Of a stretch of 20,553 bases of DNA, positions 12,947 to 20,336 are shown piece by piece. Source of the DNA: a virus; the IMG/VR virus record IMGVR_UViG_3300048436_000088, positions 1-20,553 of that record. One strand, 5' to 3'. Each line of letters opens with the position of its first letter. Position 1 is the stretch's first letter. The position numbers and the translations under genes were made by a program. The notes under the pieces are model-generated. The model worked only from the letters and a program-made list of their open reading frames with translations, had not been told where the DNA came from and ran no database searches.

Positions 12947-13186
12947 AGCCAAACATTTGACAGCTAATGCGCCAGATTATTGACATGTGCAGCCAGGGTG
13001 TCAAAAAATTGACGCGGCTTGCAGGCAATAAAAAGTGTAATGTTTACAGCGTTTTACAGGTACCCTAGGCCCTATTCTGAAAATCCAACGGGTCAAATTA
13101 TTGACGCCGCACCCCCCATTTAGGGGGTTGACTGTCAAAAAATTGACGCGCCCTGTTTTCCACTAACAATCGTCAACTTTTTGACG
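12947..13186. repeat. Cluster of six 16-bp TGTCAAA-type operator sites
   Basis: Sites begin at 12947 (14/16 match to a perfect palindrome), 12970 (more degenerate), 12999, 13091, 13133 and 13171. The copies at 12999 and 13133 are identical (TGTCAAAAAATTGACG); 13091 reads GGTCAAATTATTGACG and 13171 reads CGTCAACTTTTTGACG. The last site ends 7 bp before a promoter. No gene lies between 12892 and 13251. The array could be the operator region of the downstream XRE regulator or an iteron-type replication origin. A seventh copy lies at 10676. Confidence 0.8.
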
Positions 13187-13193
13187 TTACCTC

Positions 13194-13225
13194 TTGACTA
13201 TGTGAAATAAATTTCCTAGTATAAT
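13194..13225 (+). promoter_or_regulatory. Promoter of the XRE operon with palindrome in the spacer
   Basis: TTGACT (13194-13199) is followed either by TAGTAT at 17-nt spacing (13217-13222) or by a perfect TATAAT at 20-nt spacing (13220-13225). GAAATAAATTTC (13204-13215) fills the spacer. The block TGTGAAA...TTTCCTA is shared, in the same register, with the promoter at 10712. Confidence 0.75.
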
Positions 13226-13251
13226 AGAAACAACAGGTCATGGAGGGCAAG

Positions 13252-13503
13252 ATGACTAAGTATAAGATTACTGCCGGAGAAGAGTTCTCCTGGGAGGCGC
13301 ACACGGACGATGGTTTCGTTGACGGTTTGCGTAAGTATTCAAGGTATCCAAGTGATGACAATGTTAGGATGATGCGGACGATGGCAGCTAGCTTCTGCGA
13401 TTGGACGGGCAAATCGTTTCGCTTTTCTAGCGTGGATGATTTTGTTTCTGATTGCGTTCAGCATGGCGTTATGGAGGTTTCTGATGCAGAACGGACGCGG
13501 TAA
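13252..13503 (+). CDS. Small acidic hypothetical protein before the XRE gene
   Basis: This 83-aa protein contains EEFSWEAHTDDGFVDGLRKY and a helical C-terminal part with SVDDFVSDCVQHGV. No family was recognised. ATG 13252 is chosen because GGAGGG (13241-13246) is ideally spaced; an ATG at 13240 overlaps that site. It overlaps the XRE gene by 20 nt, so the two are co-expressed from the promoter at 13194. Small proteins next to phage repressors can be antirepressors or accessory factors, but nothing in the sequence proves this. Confidence 0.7.
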   Translation: MTKYKITAGEEFSWEAHTDDGFVDGLRKYSRYPSDDNVRMMRTMAASFCDWTGKSFRFSSVDDFVSDCVQHGVMEVSDAERTR

Positions 13504-13870
13504 GAGCAAGTATTCATCGTGGACGCCGGATGATTTAACTAATTTCCGTAAGGACGCGGGCCTTAGTCGCCGTGAGGTAGCGGAGAGCTTGGGTGTTTCG
13601 TACAGAATGTACTGCTATTATGAAAGTGGGCACACAAAAATAGACTTGCCGCTTGAGTATGCTGTGCGATGGTTGACCAGACCAAAAGAAAATAAACCTG
13701 TGGTTGAGAACAAAGGCCAAGGTACCCTGACCCCGTTTCAAAAAGAGCGGATAGACCGCTTGTTGAATGGAATTCGTGCATACCCCATAGGCGATATGGA
13801 TGAGAAGGGGCAGAAAATTTTATCACAATGCGTTGACGAGATTTCAACCTTGGTCGAGGTGGTTGCCTGA
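13484..13870 (+). CDS. XRE-family transcriptional regulator
   Basis: This 128-aa protein has an XRE/Cro-C1 helix-turn-helix at residues about 17-65: DDLTNFRKDAGLSRREVAES, then LGVSYRMYCYYESGHTKIDL, ending in a typical amphipathic helix. The C-terminal part (70-128) is helical and may be for dimerisation; no peptidase domain is seen, so self-cleavage is not expected. ATG 13484 has GGAGG about 7 nt upstream. The palindrome clusters flanking it (six sites upstream, one after the gene over the late promoter) are natural candidate operators. The ImmA-like protease at 8084 could act on it. Whether it is a lysogeny repressor or a late-gene switch cannot be decided from sequence. Confidence 0.85.
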   Translation: MQNGRGKSKYSSWTPDDLTNFRKDAGLSRREVAESLGVSYRMYCYYESGHTKIDLPLEYAVRWLTRPKENKPVVENKGQGTLTPFQKERIDRLLNGIRAYPIGDMDEKGQKILSQCVDEISTLVEVVA

Positions 13871-13891
13871 TAGGTGATTTTAGCATATGAT
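13863..13891 (+). promoter_or_regulatory. Probable late-operon promoter
   Basis: TTGCCT (13863-13868), a 17-nt spacer and TATGAT (13886-13891) begin inside the last codons of the XRE gene and lie just before the late genes. Transcription would begin near 13898, within the palindrome noted at 13897-13912. Confidence 0.6.
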
Positions 13892-13896
13892 TGTCG

Positions 13897-13912
13897 TGTC
13901 AAATTAATTTGA
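13897..13912. promoter_or_regulatory. Operator-like palindrome at the late start site
   Basis: TGTCAAATTAATTTGA contains the perfect palindrome TCAAATTAATTTGA and shares its TGTCAAA left arm with the operator family at 10676 and 12947-13186. The right arm departs from TTGACA. Its position at the expected +1 of the late promoter suggests repression. Confidence 0.45.
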
Positions 13913-13921
13913 GGCAGGCAA

Positions 13922-16633
13922 ATGATGCAAAATAACTTAATGGGTGGCGGGATGGCAGGTCCAACTACTGCTCCCGCCAACCCCACAGGTTTAAATTTCC
14001 AAAGCGACCCATCTATGAGAGCTCAGTTCAAGGGCTTTATGTCAGGGATGCAGGCTAAGCAGCCTGCTCCTATGGCTCCTTCTCCTATGCAGGCTCCTTT
14101 GCCGATGCCTGCGGCTATGCAGAATGTGGACATTTTTCAGCCGCAACCGATGCAGATGCAGATGGGCGGTGCTGTACCGCGTCAGGCGATGATGGGTGGT
14201 ATGCCGCACATGCTTTCTTACATTACTCCCGGTGAAGCTGCTGCGCTTAGCGCGATGGGCGGCACTGGTCAGCGTGGCCCTGGCGGTGTTCCGTCATTTA
14301 GTTATGAAGATGAAGCTTTTGGCGGGGCAAGTTCATCTGCGGGTTTTGGTGGCAGCACTAATTTCAGCTCTGGTGGGTATGAGGACGCGGCTTTTGGCGG
14401 TTCTGACAACGAGGGTAATGTATTTTACGACACGCTTGGTAATACTACAAACTTTAAAACTACAACACCTGACACATCATTATCTGCTGACAGAGCGGCT
14501 ACGCAGGATGCTTTGTCTACAATGTTGGCGGCTGAAGCTTTACAGCAAGACCGTGATAAGCAAGAGGCTTTGGCTAAAGAAATTACGGCTCTTGGTGGTG
14601 CTGCTGACATTACCGAGGGTTTTGGCCCGATGAGTCAGGTTATTGGCGCGTCTCAAATGCCGATGGACCCGACAGAGTTTGCCAGAGGCAATGTTAAGTC
14701 TATTCGTGATTCGATAGATTCTCTTGCTCAAGCGGACCTATTAAACGAAGTAGTTGGTACAGACTACAGTGACCCGACTTTAGCGCCGACAAATGCGCGG
14801 ACTGTTGACATTGCTGGTCCTTTATCGCGTCCTAGCACGTTAGTTGATTATTCTGACCCAACACAGGCTTCTAAATTTGTAGACATTACAGGTCCTGCTT
14901 CTCGCCCTAATTACGTTGCTCCAAACATCCCTACTATGACTCCTGACGAGCGCAGAGAGATGGAGCTTGACGAGCTTGGGATATCAGGCAACACAATTGG
15001 CGGCGTTGACCAAGTTGGCGTTACTGTAGGCGCACCTAGTGTTGGCCCGCAGCCTGGCAATTTAGGCGCTTTGGGCGAGGGTTCATTCCCCTCAGCTCCT
15101 AATGTGCCCACCTCAGACGGCATTGTACGCACAGAAGCTGGGTCTACTAATAGAATAGCTGATTCCGGGCTTGGTACTGGAGAAATTACCGATGCGGCTG
15201 GCTCTCGTCAGCCCGAGGACCGTCAAGGTTTCTTTACGACTTTGCTTGACACTATGACAGGCAGGGAGTTTCCTACTGACTTGCAAAAAGAGCAGAATAT
15301 TGTTGATGCCAATAACCGCCGCACCACCATTACGGGCGATGAGCGGCGTCAGGATATGAGCGCACTTGACCAGTTAGCAAAACGTGCTGGTCAAGAAGGC
15401 AGTGGTATTCTTGGCGCGTTTACAAATTTTGGCGCTAAAAATGCTGCTAAGATGTACAATGACATTGTGAACAACGGCTATGAGCCTGTTTATGATAACA
15501 AAGGTCAAATTGTAGCCACAAAAGTTCCTGGTACGAACATTCTAGGCAGTGGTTCTGTAGAGGGTCGTATTCCTGGTGCCAATACAGGCGGAGGTGGCGG
15601 TGGTTCATCGCGCCCGGCCCCAGCCCCGCAACCTTCTGTTGCTGATTTAGTTGCGGCAGAGATGGCGAAGTTACAGCCAGCGGCTCCGGCACCGACTCAA
15701 ACTGCGCCGACACCTATAATCCCTGCTGCTGTAAATGCAGGGCCTCGCGCTCCGGCTACTGGCGGGAGTCCTCTAGGGTTCGGTTATGGTCAGTTGCGTA
15801 GAATTCCGGGGATATCTTCTAACCTAAACACGGCTGCGGATGATTTCTTAAATCTTCTTGGCGGTTCTAACGTGCAGAATTTTGCTAGAGGCGGTAATGT
15901 CTCTAACGATTTGGATGCATTTGGTGGCGCTGGACCTGATGTGGGGTTTGAGGGTAGCGGCAGAGGCACTTTCTCTGGCGGCTCTTATTCTGAGAACCCT
16001 TTTGACAGTAGCGATGACGACAATGTGGCACCAACAGTAGCCCCTGGCAGTTTTATAACCAATCAATCGCCTCAAGACGATGGGTATAATATTAATACCA
16101 CTCAAGCTAACCAGATGAACCAGCAGGCGAACAGAGACAAGGTTGCTAGAGACATTGCGATGGATGAGCAGCGTAGGTCTATGGAAGCCGCGCAAAGAAA
16201 TCAAAGCCTTAAAGCCAGCATTGACCGTTTGAATCAATTGCAGGCGCAAGTTAATGCGCCTCAGCAGGGGATTATGAGCGCCGCTGCTGATTTGTTGGGC
16301 TTTGGCGGACAGCAAAACTTGTTAAGCGCTGACTTGGCTCAAGGTGGAGTATCACCGCAGAATATGACGCCTAATACATCTGTCATGGGTTACAACGACC
16401 CAACTGGTCAGGTACAGAATCAGACTGGCGCTGCGAATCAAAGCATATATCAAACCGCTGACCCAGCTCAAGCTGGCATTGCTGGAACAATGAATGTTCC
16501 TACATCTCGAGATACTGGCTTTTTTGATGCCTTGTCTGGCATGGCGAGCAACTTGCCTAGCCTTTCGCAAATAGGCAACCGCATTATGGGCACAAGGCCT
16601 GACTACGACATGAGTAGGATGAATTCTCAATAG
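13922..16633 (+). CDS. Large Gly/Pro/Ala-rich low-complexity protein, likely virion-associated
   Basis: This is a 903-aa protein, mostly predicted disorder and rich in Gly, Ala, Pro, Gln, Asn and Met, with no catalytic motif, signal peptide or membrane helix. An N-terminal block reads ITPGEAAALSAMGGTGQ then GPGGVPSFSYEDEAFGG. YEDEAFGG/YEDAAFGG is repeated near residues 127 and 153, and DYSDPT-x-A...VDI-x-GP-x-SRP near 281 and 308. A helical Gln-rich stretch lies near residues 720-780. Comparable proteins occur near the terminase in marine phages; an internal or structural virion role is inference. It is the first gene of the late operon, with GAGG upstream of ATG 13922, and ends 3 nt before the large terminase gene. 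Confidence 0.75.
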   Translation: MMQNNLMGGGMAGPTTAPANPTGLNFQSDPSMRAQFKGFMSGMQAKQPAPMAPSPMQAPLPMPAAMQNVDIFQPQPMQMQMGGAVPRQAMMGGMPHMLSYITPGEAAALSAMGGTGQRGPGGVPSFSYEDEAFGGASSSAGFGGSTNFSSGGYEDAAFGGSDNEGNVFYDTLGNTTNFKTTTPDTSLSADRAATQDALSTMLAAEALQQDRDKQEALAKEITALGGAADITEGFGPMSQVIGASQMPMDPTEFARGNVKSIRDSIDSLAQADLLNEVVGTDYSDPTLAPTNARTVDIAGPLSRPSTLVDYSDPTQASKFVDITGPASRPNYVAPNIPTMTPDERREMELDELGISGNTIGGVDQVGVTVGAPSVGPQPGNLGALGEGSFPSAPNVPTSDGIVRTEAGSTNRIADSGLGTGEITDAAGSRQPEDRQGFFTTLLDTMTGREFPTDLQKEQNIVDANNRRTTITGDERRQDMSALDQLAKRAGQEGSGILGAFTNFGAKNAAKMYNDIVNNGYEPVYDNKGQIVATKVPGTNILGSGSVEGRIPGANTGGGGGGSSRPAPAPQPSVADLVAAEMAKLQPAAPAPTQTAPTPIIPAAVNAGPRAPATGGSPLGFGYGQLRRIPGISSNLNTAADDFLNLLGGSNVQNFARGGNVSNDLDAFGGAGPDVGFEGSGRGTFSGGSYSENPFDSSDDDNVAPTVAPGSFITNQSPQDDGYNINTTQANQMNQQANRDKVARDIAMDEQRRSMEAAQRNQSLKASIDRLNQLQAQVNAPQQGIMSAAADLLGFGGQQNLLSADLAQGGVSPQNMTPNTSVMGYNDPTGQVQNQTGAANQSIYQTADPAQAGIAGTMNVPTSRDTGFFDALSGMASNLPSLSQIGNRIMGTRPDYDMSRMNSQ

Positions 16634-16636
16634 GCG

Positions 16637-18121
16637 ATGAACAAGCCATTTGATATACCTCTTGAGTATCTTACTGACGATGAAATAGCAGAGCTTAGTA
16701 AGGTAGTAGGGCGCTTAGATGAGGTATCTAAAAGGGATGAGTCGCAGGGCGACTTTATGTCCTTCGTAAAAAATGTTTGGCCTACCTTTGTTGAGGGCAA
16801 CCACCACAAGATTTACGCGGATAAGCTTCAGAAGGTTGCTGAAGGTAAAATCAAGCGTTTAATCGTAAATATGCCGCCCAGACATACAAAGTCTGAGTTT
16901 GCTTCGTATTTGTTTCCCTCATGGTTGATGGGCCGAAAGCCCGATACCAAGATTATTCAAGCCACACATACGGCTGAGTTGGCTGTGGGCTTTGGTCGTA
17001 AGGTCAAGAACCTTATTGACAGCGAGATATATAGAGATGTTTTTCCTGATTTAGCTTTAGCGTCTGACGCGAAGGCTTCAGGACGTTGGAGTACGAGTAA
17101 AGGCGGAGAGTATTATGCCGTTGGTGTTGGTGGTGCGCTTGCTGGTCGTGGTGCTGATTTGTGTATTATTGATGACCCTGTTTCTGAACAGGATGCGTTA
17201 TCACCCACAGCACTTGATAATATTTACGAGTGGTACACTTCAGGCCCCCGACAGCGCCTCCAGCCGGGAGGCTCAATAATTATCGTTATGACGCGGTGGA
17301 GTATCCGTGACTTGACGGCGAAGGTTTTGCAAAAGCAGGCAGAGGGTGGTGCTGACCAGTGGGAGGTCGTAGAGTTTCCGGCTATTTTCCCGAAAAATGA
17401 CAAGGTTTTATGGCCTGAATATTGGAAGAAAGAGGAATTAGAGGCTGTAAAGGCTTCTATTCCTGTTGCTAAATGGAACGCGCAGTATTTGCAGAATCCG
17501 ACTGCTGAAGAAGGTGCGATTATCAAAAGGGAATGGTGGAATGTATGGGATAGCGATAGCCCGCCAGCTTGCTCCTACATCATACAATCATACGACACCG
17601 CTTTTTCTCAGTCGGAGAGAGCGGACTATTCTGCTATTACTACTTGGGGCATTTTTGAACCTGTGGATGGAGATGGGGAAGCCATCATCTTACTTGACGC
17701 GCAACGAGGTAGATGGGATTTTCCAGAGCTCAAAGAGCAAGCGCTCGATTTGTACGATGAATTTGACCCCGACATGGTTCTGGTCGAGCAGAAAGCTTCC
17801 GGCACCCCTTTGACGCAAGAGCTTAGAAGAATGGGCATCCCTGTAACACCATTTACACCTTCTAGGGGGGCGGATAAATTTACTCGTATGAATGCCTGTG
17901 CTCCTGTGTTTGAATCTGGTATGGTGTATAGACCTGACATGAATTTTGCTGAAGAAGTGGTCGAGGAATGTGCGGCATTTCCTAATGGCGAACATGATGA
18001 CTTGGCGGATTCGATGACACAGGCTATACTGAGGTTCAGGCAGGGTGGGTTTATTGTTACCCCCTCTGATTATGACGAAGATGAATACAGAGATTATCGT
18101 AGAAAGCGGGAGTATTATTAA
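16637..18121 (+). CDS. Terminase large subunit
   Basis: This 494-aa packaging motor and nuclease has an ATPase half with a deviant Walker A NMPPRHTKSE (residues 78-87), Walker B CIIDDP (176-181) and MTRWS as coupling motif. Its RNase H-like nuclease half has QSYDTAFS (Asp320), VEQKASG (Glu384) and HDDLADS (453-459). PPRHTKS and the HDDLADS ending are hallmarks of the Terminase_6 / TIGR01630 (psiM2 ORF9-type) group. The stop codon overlaps the next start (TAATG). The small subunit is far upstream at 9758. Confidence 0.95.
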   Translation: MNKPFDIPLEYLTDDEIAELSKVVGRLDEVSKRDESQGDFMSFVKNVWPTFVEGNHHKIYADKLQKVAEGKIKRLIVNMPPRHTKSEFASYLFPSWLMGRKPDTKIIQATHTAELAVGFGRKVKNLIDSEIYRDVFPDLALASDAKASGRWSTSKGGEYYAVGVGGALAGRGADLCIIDDPVSEQDALSPTALDNIYEWYTSGPRQRLQPGGSIIIVMTRWSIRDLTAKVLQKQAEGGADQWEVVEFPAIFPKNDKVLWPEYWKKEELEAVKASIPVAKWNAQYLQNPTAEEGAIIKREWWNVWDSDSPPACSYIIQSYDTAFSQSERADYSAITTWGIFEPVDGDGEAIILLDAQRGRWDFPELKEQALDLYDEFDPDMVLVEQKASGTPLTQELRRMGIPVTPFTPSRGADKFTRMNACAPVFESGMVYRPDMNFAEEVVEECAAFPNGEHDDLADSMTQAILRFRQGGFIVTPSDYDEDEYRDYRRKREYY

Positions 18122-18351
18122 TGGCTCATTGCAATTCAAGCCCCAAGAAGATGAAGGATGGCGGCCCTGCTGCGCCTATCATGTCTGATGAAGTAAAAGA
18201 AATTCGCAAGAAGAAGCGTAAAGAGCGTAACGCAAGTCGTGAGCAAACTACGATGCCTTCAAAGAAGATGCGCGAAGATATGGCTAAGGGCTATAAAAAT
18301 GGTGGCTGCGTGATGTCTGGTCGCGGCGGTAAATTCAAGGGGATTTCGTAA
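18121..18351 (+). CDS. Small basic protein with RG/GK-G C-terminal motif (1 of 3)
   Basis: This 76-aa protein is Lys/Arg-rich in the middle (EVKEIRKKKRKERNASRE) and ends NGGCVMSGRGGKFKGIS. The ending resembles those of the next two genes (GG-x-V, then RG, then G-K-F/Y-x-G). Tiny proteins with this tail are common around terminase and portal genes of marine phages, and their role is unknown. Its start overlaps the terminase stop codon by 1 nt (TAATG). Confidence 0.7.
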   Translation: MAHCNSSPKKMKDGGPAAPIMSDEVKEIRKKKRKERNASREQTTMPSKKMREDMAKGYKNGGCVMSGRGGKFKGIS

Positions 18352-18542
18352 TGAACAAAAAAGTTCCTTCAAAATTTAAAGGATTTTCTAAGCTTCCTGA
18401 AAAAGTGCAGGAAAAGATAGACCCCAAACTAGCTCAAGAGTATGAGTATGGCGGTTCTGTAATGAAAATGAAAGATGGCGGTTCCGCTTGTCGTGGCATG
18501 GGCGCTGCGATGCGTGGCGGTAAATACACAGGTTGTAAGTAA
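18351..18542 (+). CDS. Small basic protein with RG/GK-G C-terminal motif (2 of 3)
   Basis: This 63-aa protein begins MNKKVPSKFKGFSKLPEK, with KFKG also present near the N-terminus. It ends with YGGSVMKMKDGGSACRGMG followed by AAMRGGKYTGCK. The tail is homologous to those of the two flanking small genes. TAATG junctions on both sides indicate translational coupling. It has two Cys, at positions typical of these short basic tails. The function is unknown. Confidence 0.7.
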   Translation: MNKKVPSKFKGFSKLPEKVQEKIDPKLAQEYEYGGSVMKMKDGGSACRGMGAAMRGGKYTGCK

Positions 18543-18769
18543 TGGACAAGATTGACGGCCTTACATTAAAGCAGATTATGGTTAAAGGTACGACACAGGG
18601 CGTGTCGAGCCTTACCAATGCTCAGTACGATGCTTTTAACAAAGGCACCGCGAACATTAAGGCTGGCGTTCCTAACTTTAGCAAGAAGCCGCGCAAATAT
18701 GCGTCTGGCGGCGCGGTTCGTGGTTATGGTGCTGCGACCTCTGGCACAAAGTTTAAGGGGATTTTCTGA
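18542..18769 (+). CDS. Small basic protein with RG/GK-G C-terminal motif (3 of 3)
   Basis: This 75-aa protein has a short N-terminal domain, MDKIDGLTLKQIMVKGTTQG, with SSLTNAQYDAFNKGTANIKAGV after it. It ends YASGGAVRGYGAATSGTKFK then GIF, the fullest version of the shared tail. Its N-terminus is unrelated to the other two, so the tail behaves like a portable module. It joins the next gene through TGATG. Confidence 0.7.
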   Translation: MDKIDGLTLKQIMVKGTTQGVSSLTNAQYDAFNKGTANIKAGVPNFSKKPRKYASGGAVRGYGAATSGTKFKGIF

Positions 18770-19182
18770 TGTCTGTCATCCGCATTGAAATCGACATGAA
18801 TAGCATCGAGGACATGATTCCCGGATACGGCGATGGGGATGATGACAACTTCGTGTGTCCTGTTTCTACGCAGGATGAGAATATAAACGAAGAAAACAAA
18901 CAGGCTGCTGTAGACGAGTATTCTTATGGGCCAACAACTGCGACTTGGGAAAACAAGAATGCGCGTTGTGGCACTTGTCAGTATTTTAACTTACAGTCAT
19001 CTATGTTGAATTGCATTTCAGAGGGCCTAGGGTTAGAAGAGGGTATAGGTTATTGCGATAAGCTGCACTTTGCCTGCTCTATGGAGAAAGTTTGTAATTT
19101 GTGGGAGCTGGGCGTTCCTAAAACAGATGGTGATTTAGATGACTATCCTTCAGATATGGGGAACCAGAAGGACATTATGTAA
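18769..19182 (+). CDS. Cysteine-rich, probable metal or Fe-S protein (HiPIP-like pattern)
   Basis: This 137-aa acidic protein has a Cys-rich core: ARCGTCQYFN (Cys67, Cys70), Cys82, GYC (Cys96), FAC (Cys103) and KVCNLW (Cys109). CxxC-YF, GYC and C-x-x-W recall small high-potential iron-sulfur-like proteins encoded before portal genes in some marine phages. Metal binding is likely; whether it is Fe-S or zinc cannot be decided from sequence. The acidic N-terminus (1-60) includes GYGDGDDDNF. It is coupled on both sides (TGATG, TAATG) and so expressed with head genes. Confidence 0.7.
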   Translation: MSVIRIEIDMNSIEDMIPGYGDGDDDNFVCPVSTQDENINEENKQAAVDEYSYGPTTATWENKNARCGTCQYFNLQSSMLNCISEGLGLEEGIGYCDKLHFACSMEKVCNLWELGVPKTDGDLDDYPSDMGNQKDIM

Positions 19183-20336
19183 TGGACGCAAAAGACCGTA
19201 TTTTAGAGCCATTTGACTTTAAAAAGTCACCTAGCATGAGCAGCCAAATGTTTGAGGCTGCTCCTGGTGTTTTTGGCGACAAAGACGGCGTTGGTCCCTT
19301 GCAGTCTGTAAACAGGGTTATGATTGGCGGTCCTGTTGATATTTTTGACTTTATTGGTCGCGCTGGAGAATCTGGGCTTCGCGGCGCAGCGGAGGTGGCT
19401 GGCGGTACCTATGAGGCATTAGGCGGTGGGCAAGGTATGTCGAGGCGGTTAACGCGAGACATTTACGGGTTGGGTCAGATTGGTGGATTAATGGCAGGGG
19501 CAAGCCCTTCGTCCCTGTCTAGCGCGAGGGTACCCTCCACTCGCCGCGCTGCCCCATCTGACTCAACACCTTCTGAAGGTATTATGAAGGCGTTAGAGGG
19601 CCCACCAAAACCTGCTGGTTTACTGCCTTCTCCAAAGCCCAGGAAGGCTTTAGAGGGTGAGATTGTATCAGGGCCTTCGGATAACTTTCTCCAAGCTCAA
19701 GCCAAAAGAGACAAAGCAATTTCCAATCAGGGCAAGGATGTCTATCAGGAGGAGATGGATTATCTTGGCTTAGAAGACTCTTTTCAGACAATTAAGGTAG
19801 ATATTGAGGACGGTCTGGAAGGCGCTGTTGGCAGAGGCTTTGAGCCTGTAGATGCAGATGGTTTCTTTGATACATTTCAAGACCGCGTTATGTATGAGCG
19901 CATGAAGGCTGAAGGTCGCGGAGAAACTCCGAATATGGGTGAGATTATTGCCAAAGAGCTTCCTGAAACAATAAATGATTTTGAACGCAGTTTTGGTTTG
20001 TTTGTAGACCCTACTGATATGGTAAACAAGATTGCTAAAACTGCCGATGATGCTTATGATTTCGGCGTAAGAAACGCCAAGAAGCGTATGGATGACGCTG
20101 AAGCCAACAGAAGAGATTTAGAGGCCCAGAGAAATGTAGCGCGTGCTAGAAACGAGCAGCGCGAATACTACAGGGGCATGGGCATTACTGACGATATGAC
20201 AGATGACCAAATAAGAGATATGCTGTACGAGCGTCAAACGGGTATGCAGCGTGATTTGGCAGGGGCAGGTATACCAGAGCCAAAGCAACAAAAACCCAAT
20301 CTGCGCGTTGTGATTGATAATGAGGACTTAGACTAA
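19182..20336 (+). CDS. Hypothetical late protein, possible virion component
   Basis: This 384-aa protein begins with an amphipathic Gly/Ala-rich region (about residues 40-115, with IGGPVDIFDFIGRAGESGLR and a following AAEVAGGTYEALGGG). A Pro/Ser-rich linker (115-165), an acidic middle domain (180-290), and a charged coiled-coil-like C-terminus (300-345, ANRRDLEAQRNVARARNEQR) follow. No enzyme motif was seen. Its place between the Cys-rich gene and the probable portal, with TAATG joins on both sides, suggests a head or internal virion protein. The Gly/Ala-rich segment could interact with membranes, but this is a guess. Confidence 0.7.
   Translation: MDAKDRILEPFDFKKSPSMSSQMFEAAPGVFGDKDGVGPLQSVNRVMIGGPVDIFDFIGRAGESGLRGAAEVAGGTYEALGGGQGMSRRLTRDIYGLGQIGGLMAGASPSSLSSARVPSTRRAAPSDSTPSEGIMKALEGPPKPAGLLPSPKPRKALEGEIVSGPSDNFLQAQAKRDKAISNQGKDVYQEEMDYLGLEDSFQTIKVDIEDGLEGAVGRGFEPVDADGFFDTFQDRVMYERMKAEGRGETPNMGEIIAKELPETINDFERSFGLFVDPTDMVNKIAKTADDAYDFGVRNAKKRMDDAEANRRDLEAQRNVARARNEQREYYRGMGITDDMTDDQIRDMLYERQTGMQRDLAGAGIPEPKQQKPNLRVVIDNEDLD

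Noticed and set aside
14196-14633. 145-codon + strand frame inside the 903-aa gene
   Set aside because: The translation is Leu/Arg/Val-rich shadow sequence, without a ribosome binding site, inside a continuous long gene.
15848-16315. 155-codon frame on the - strand
   Set aside because: It is antisense shadow of the low-complexity 903-aa gene, with no ribosome binding site or known motif.
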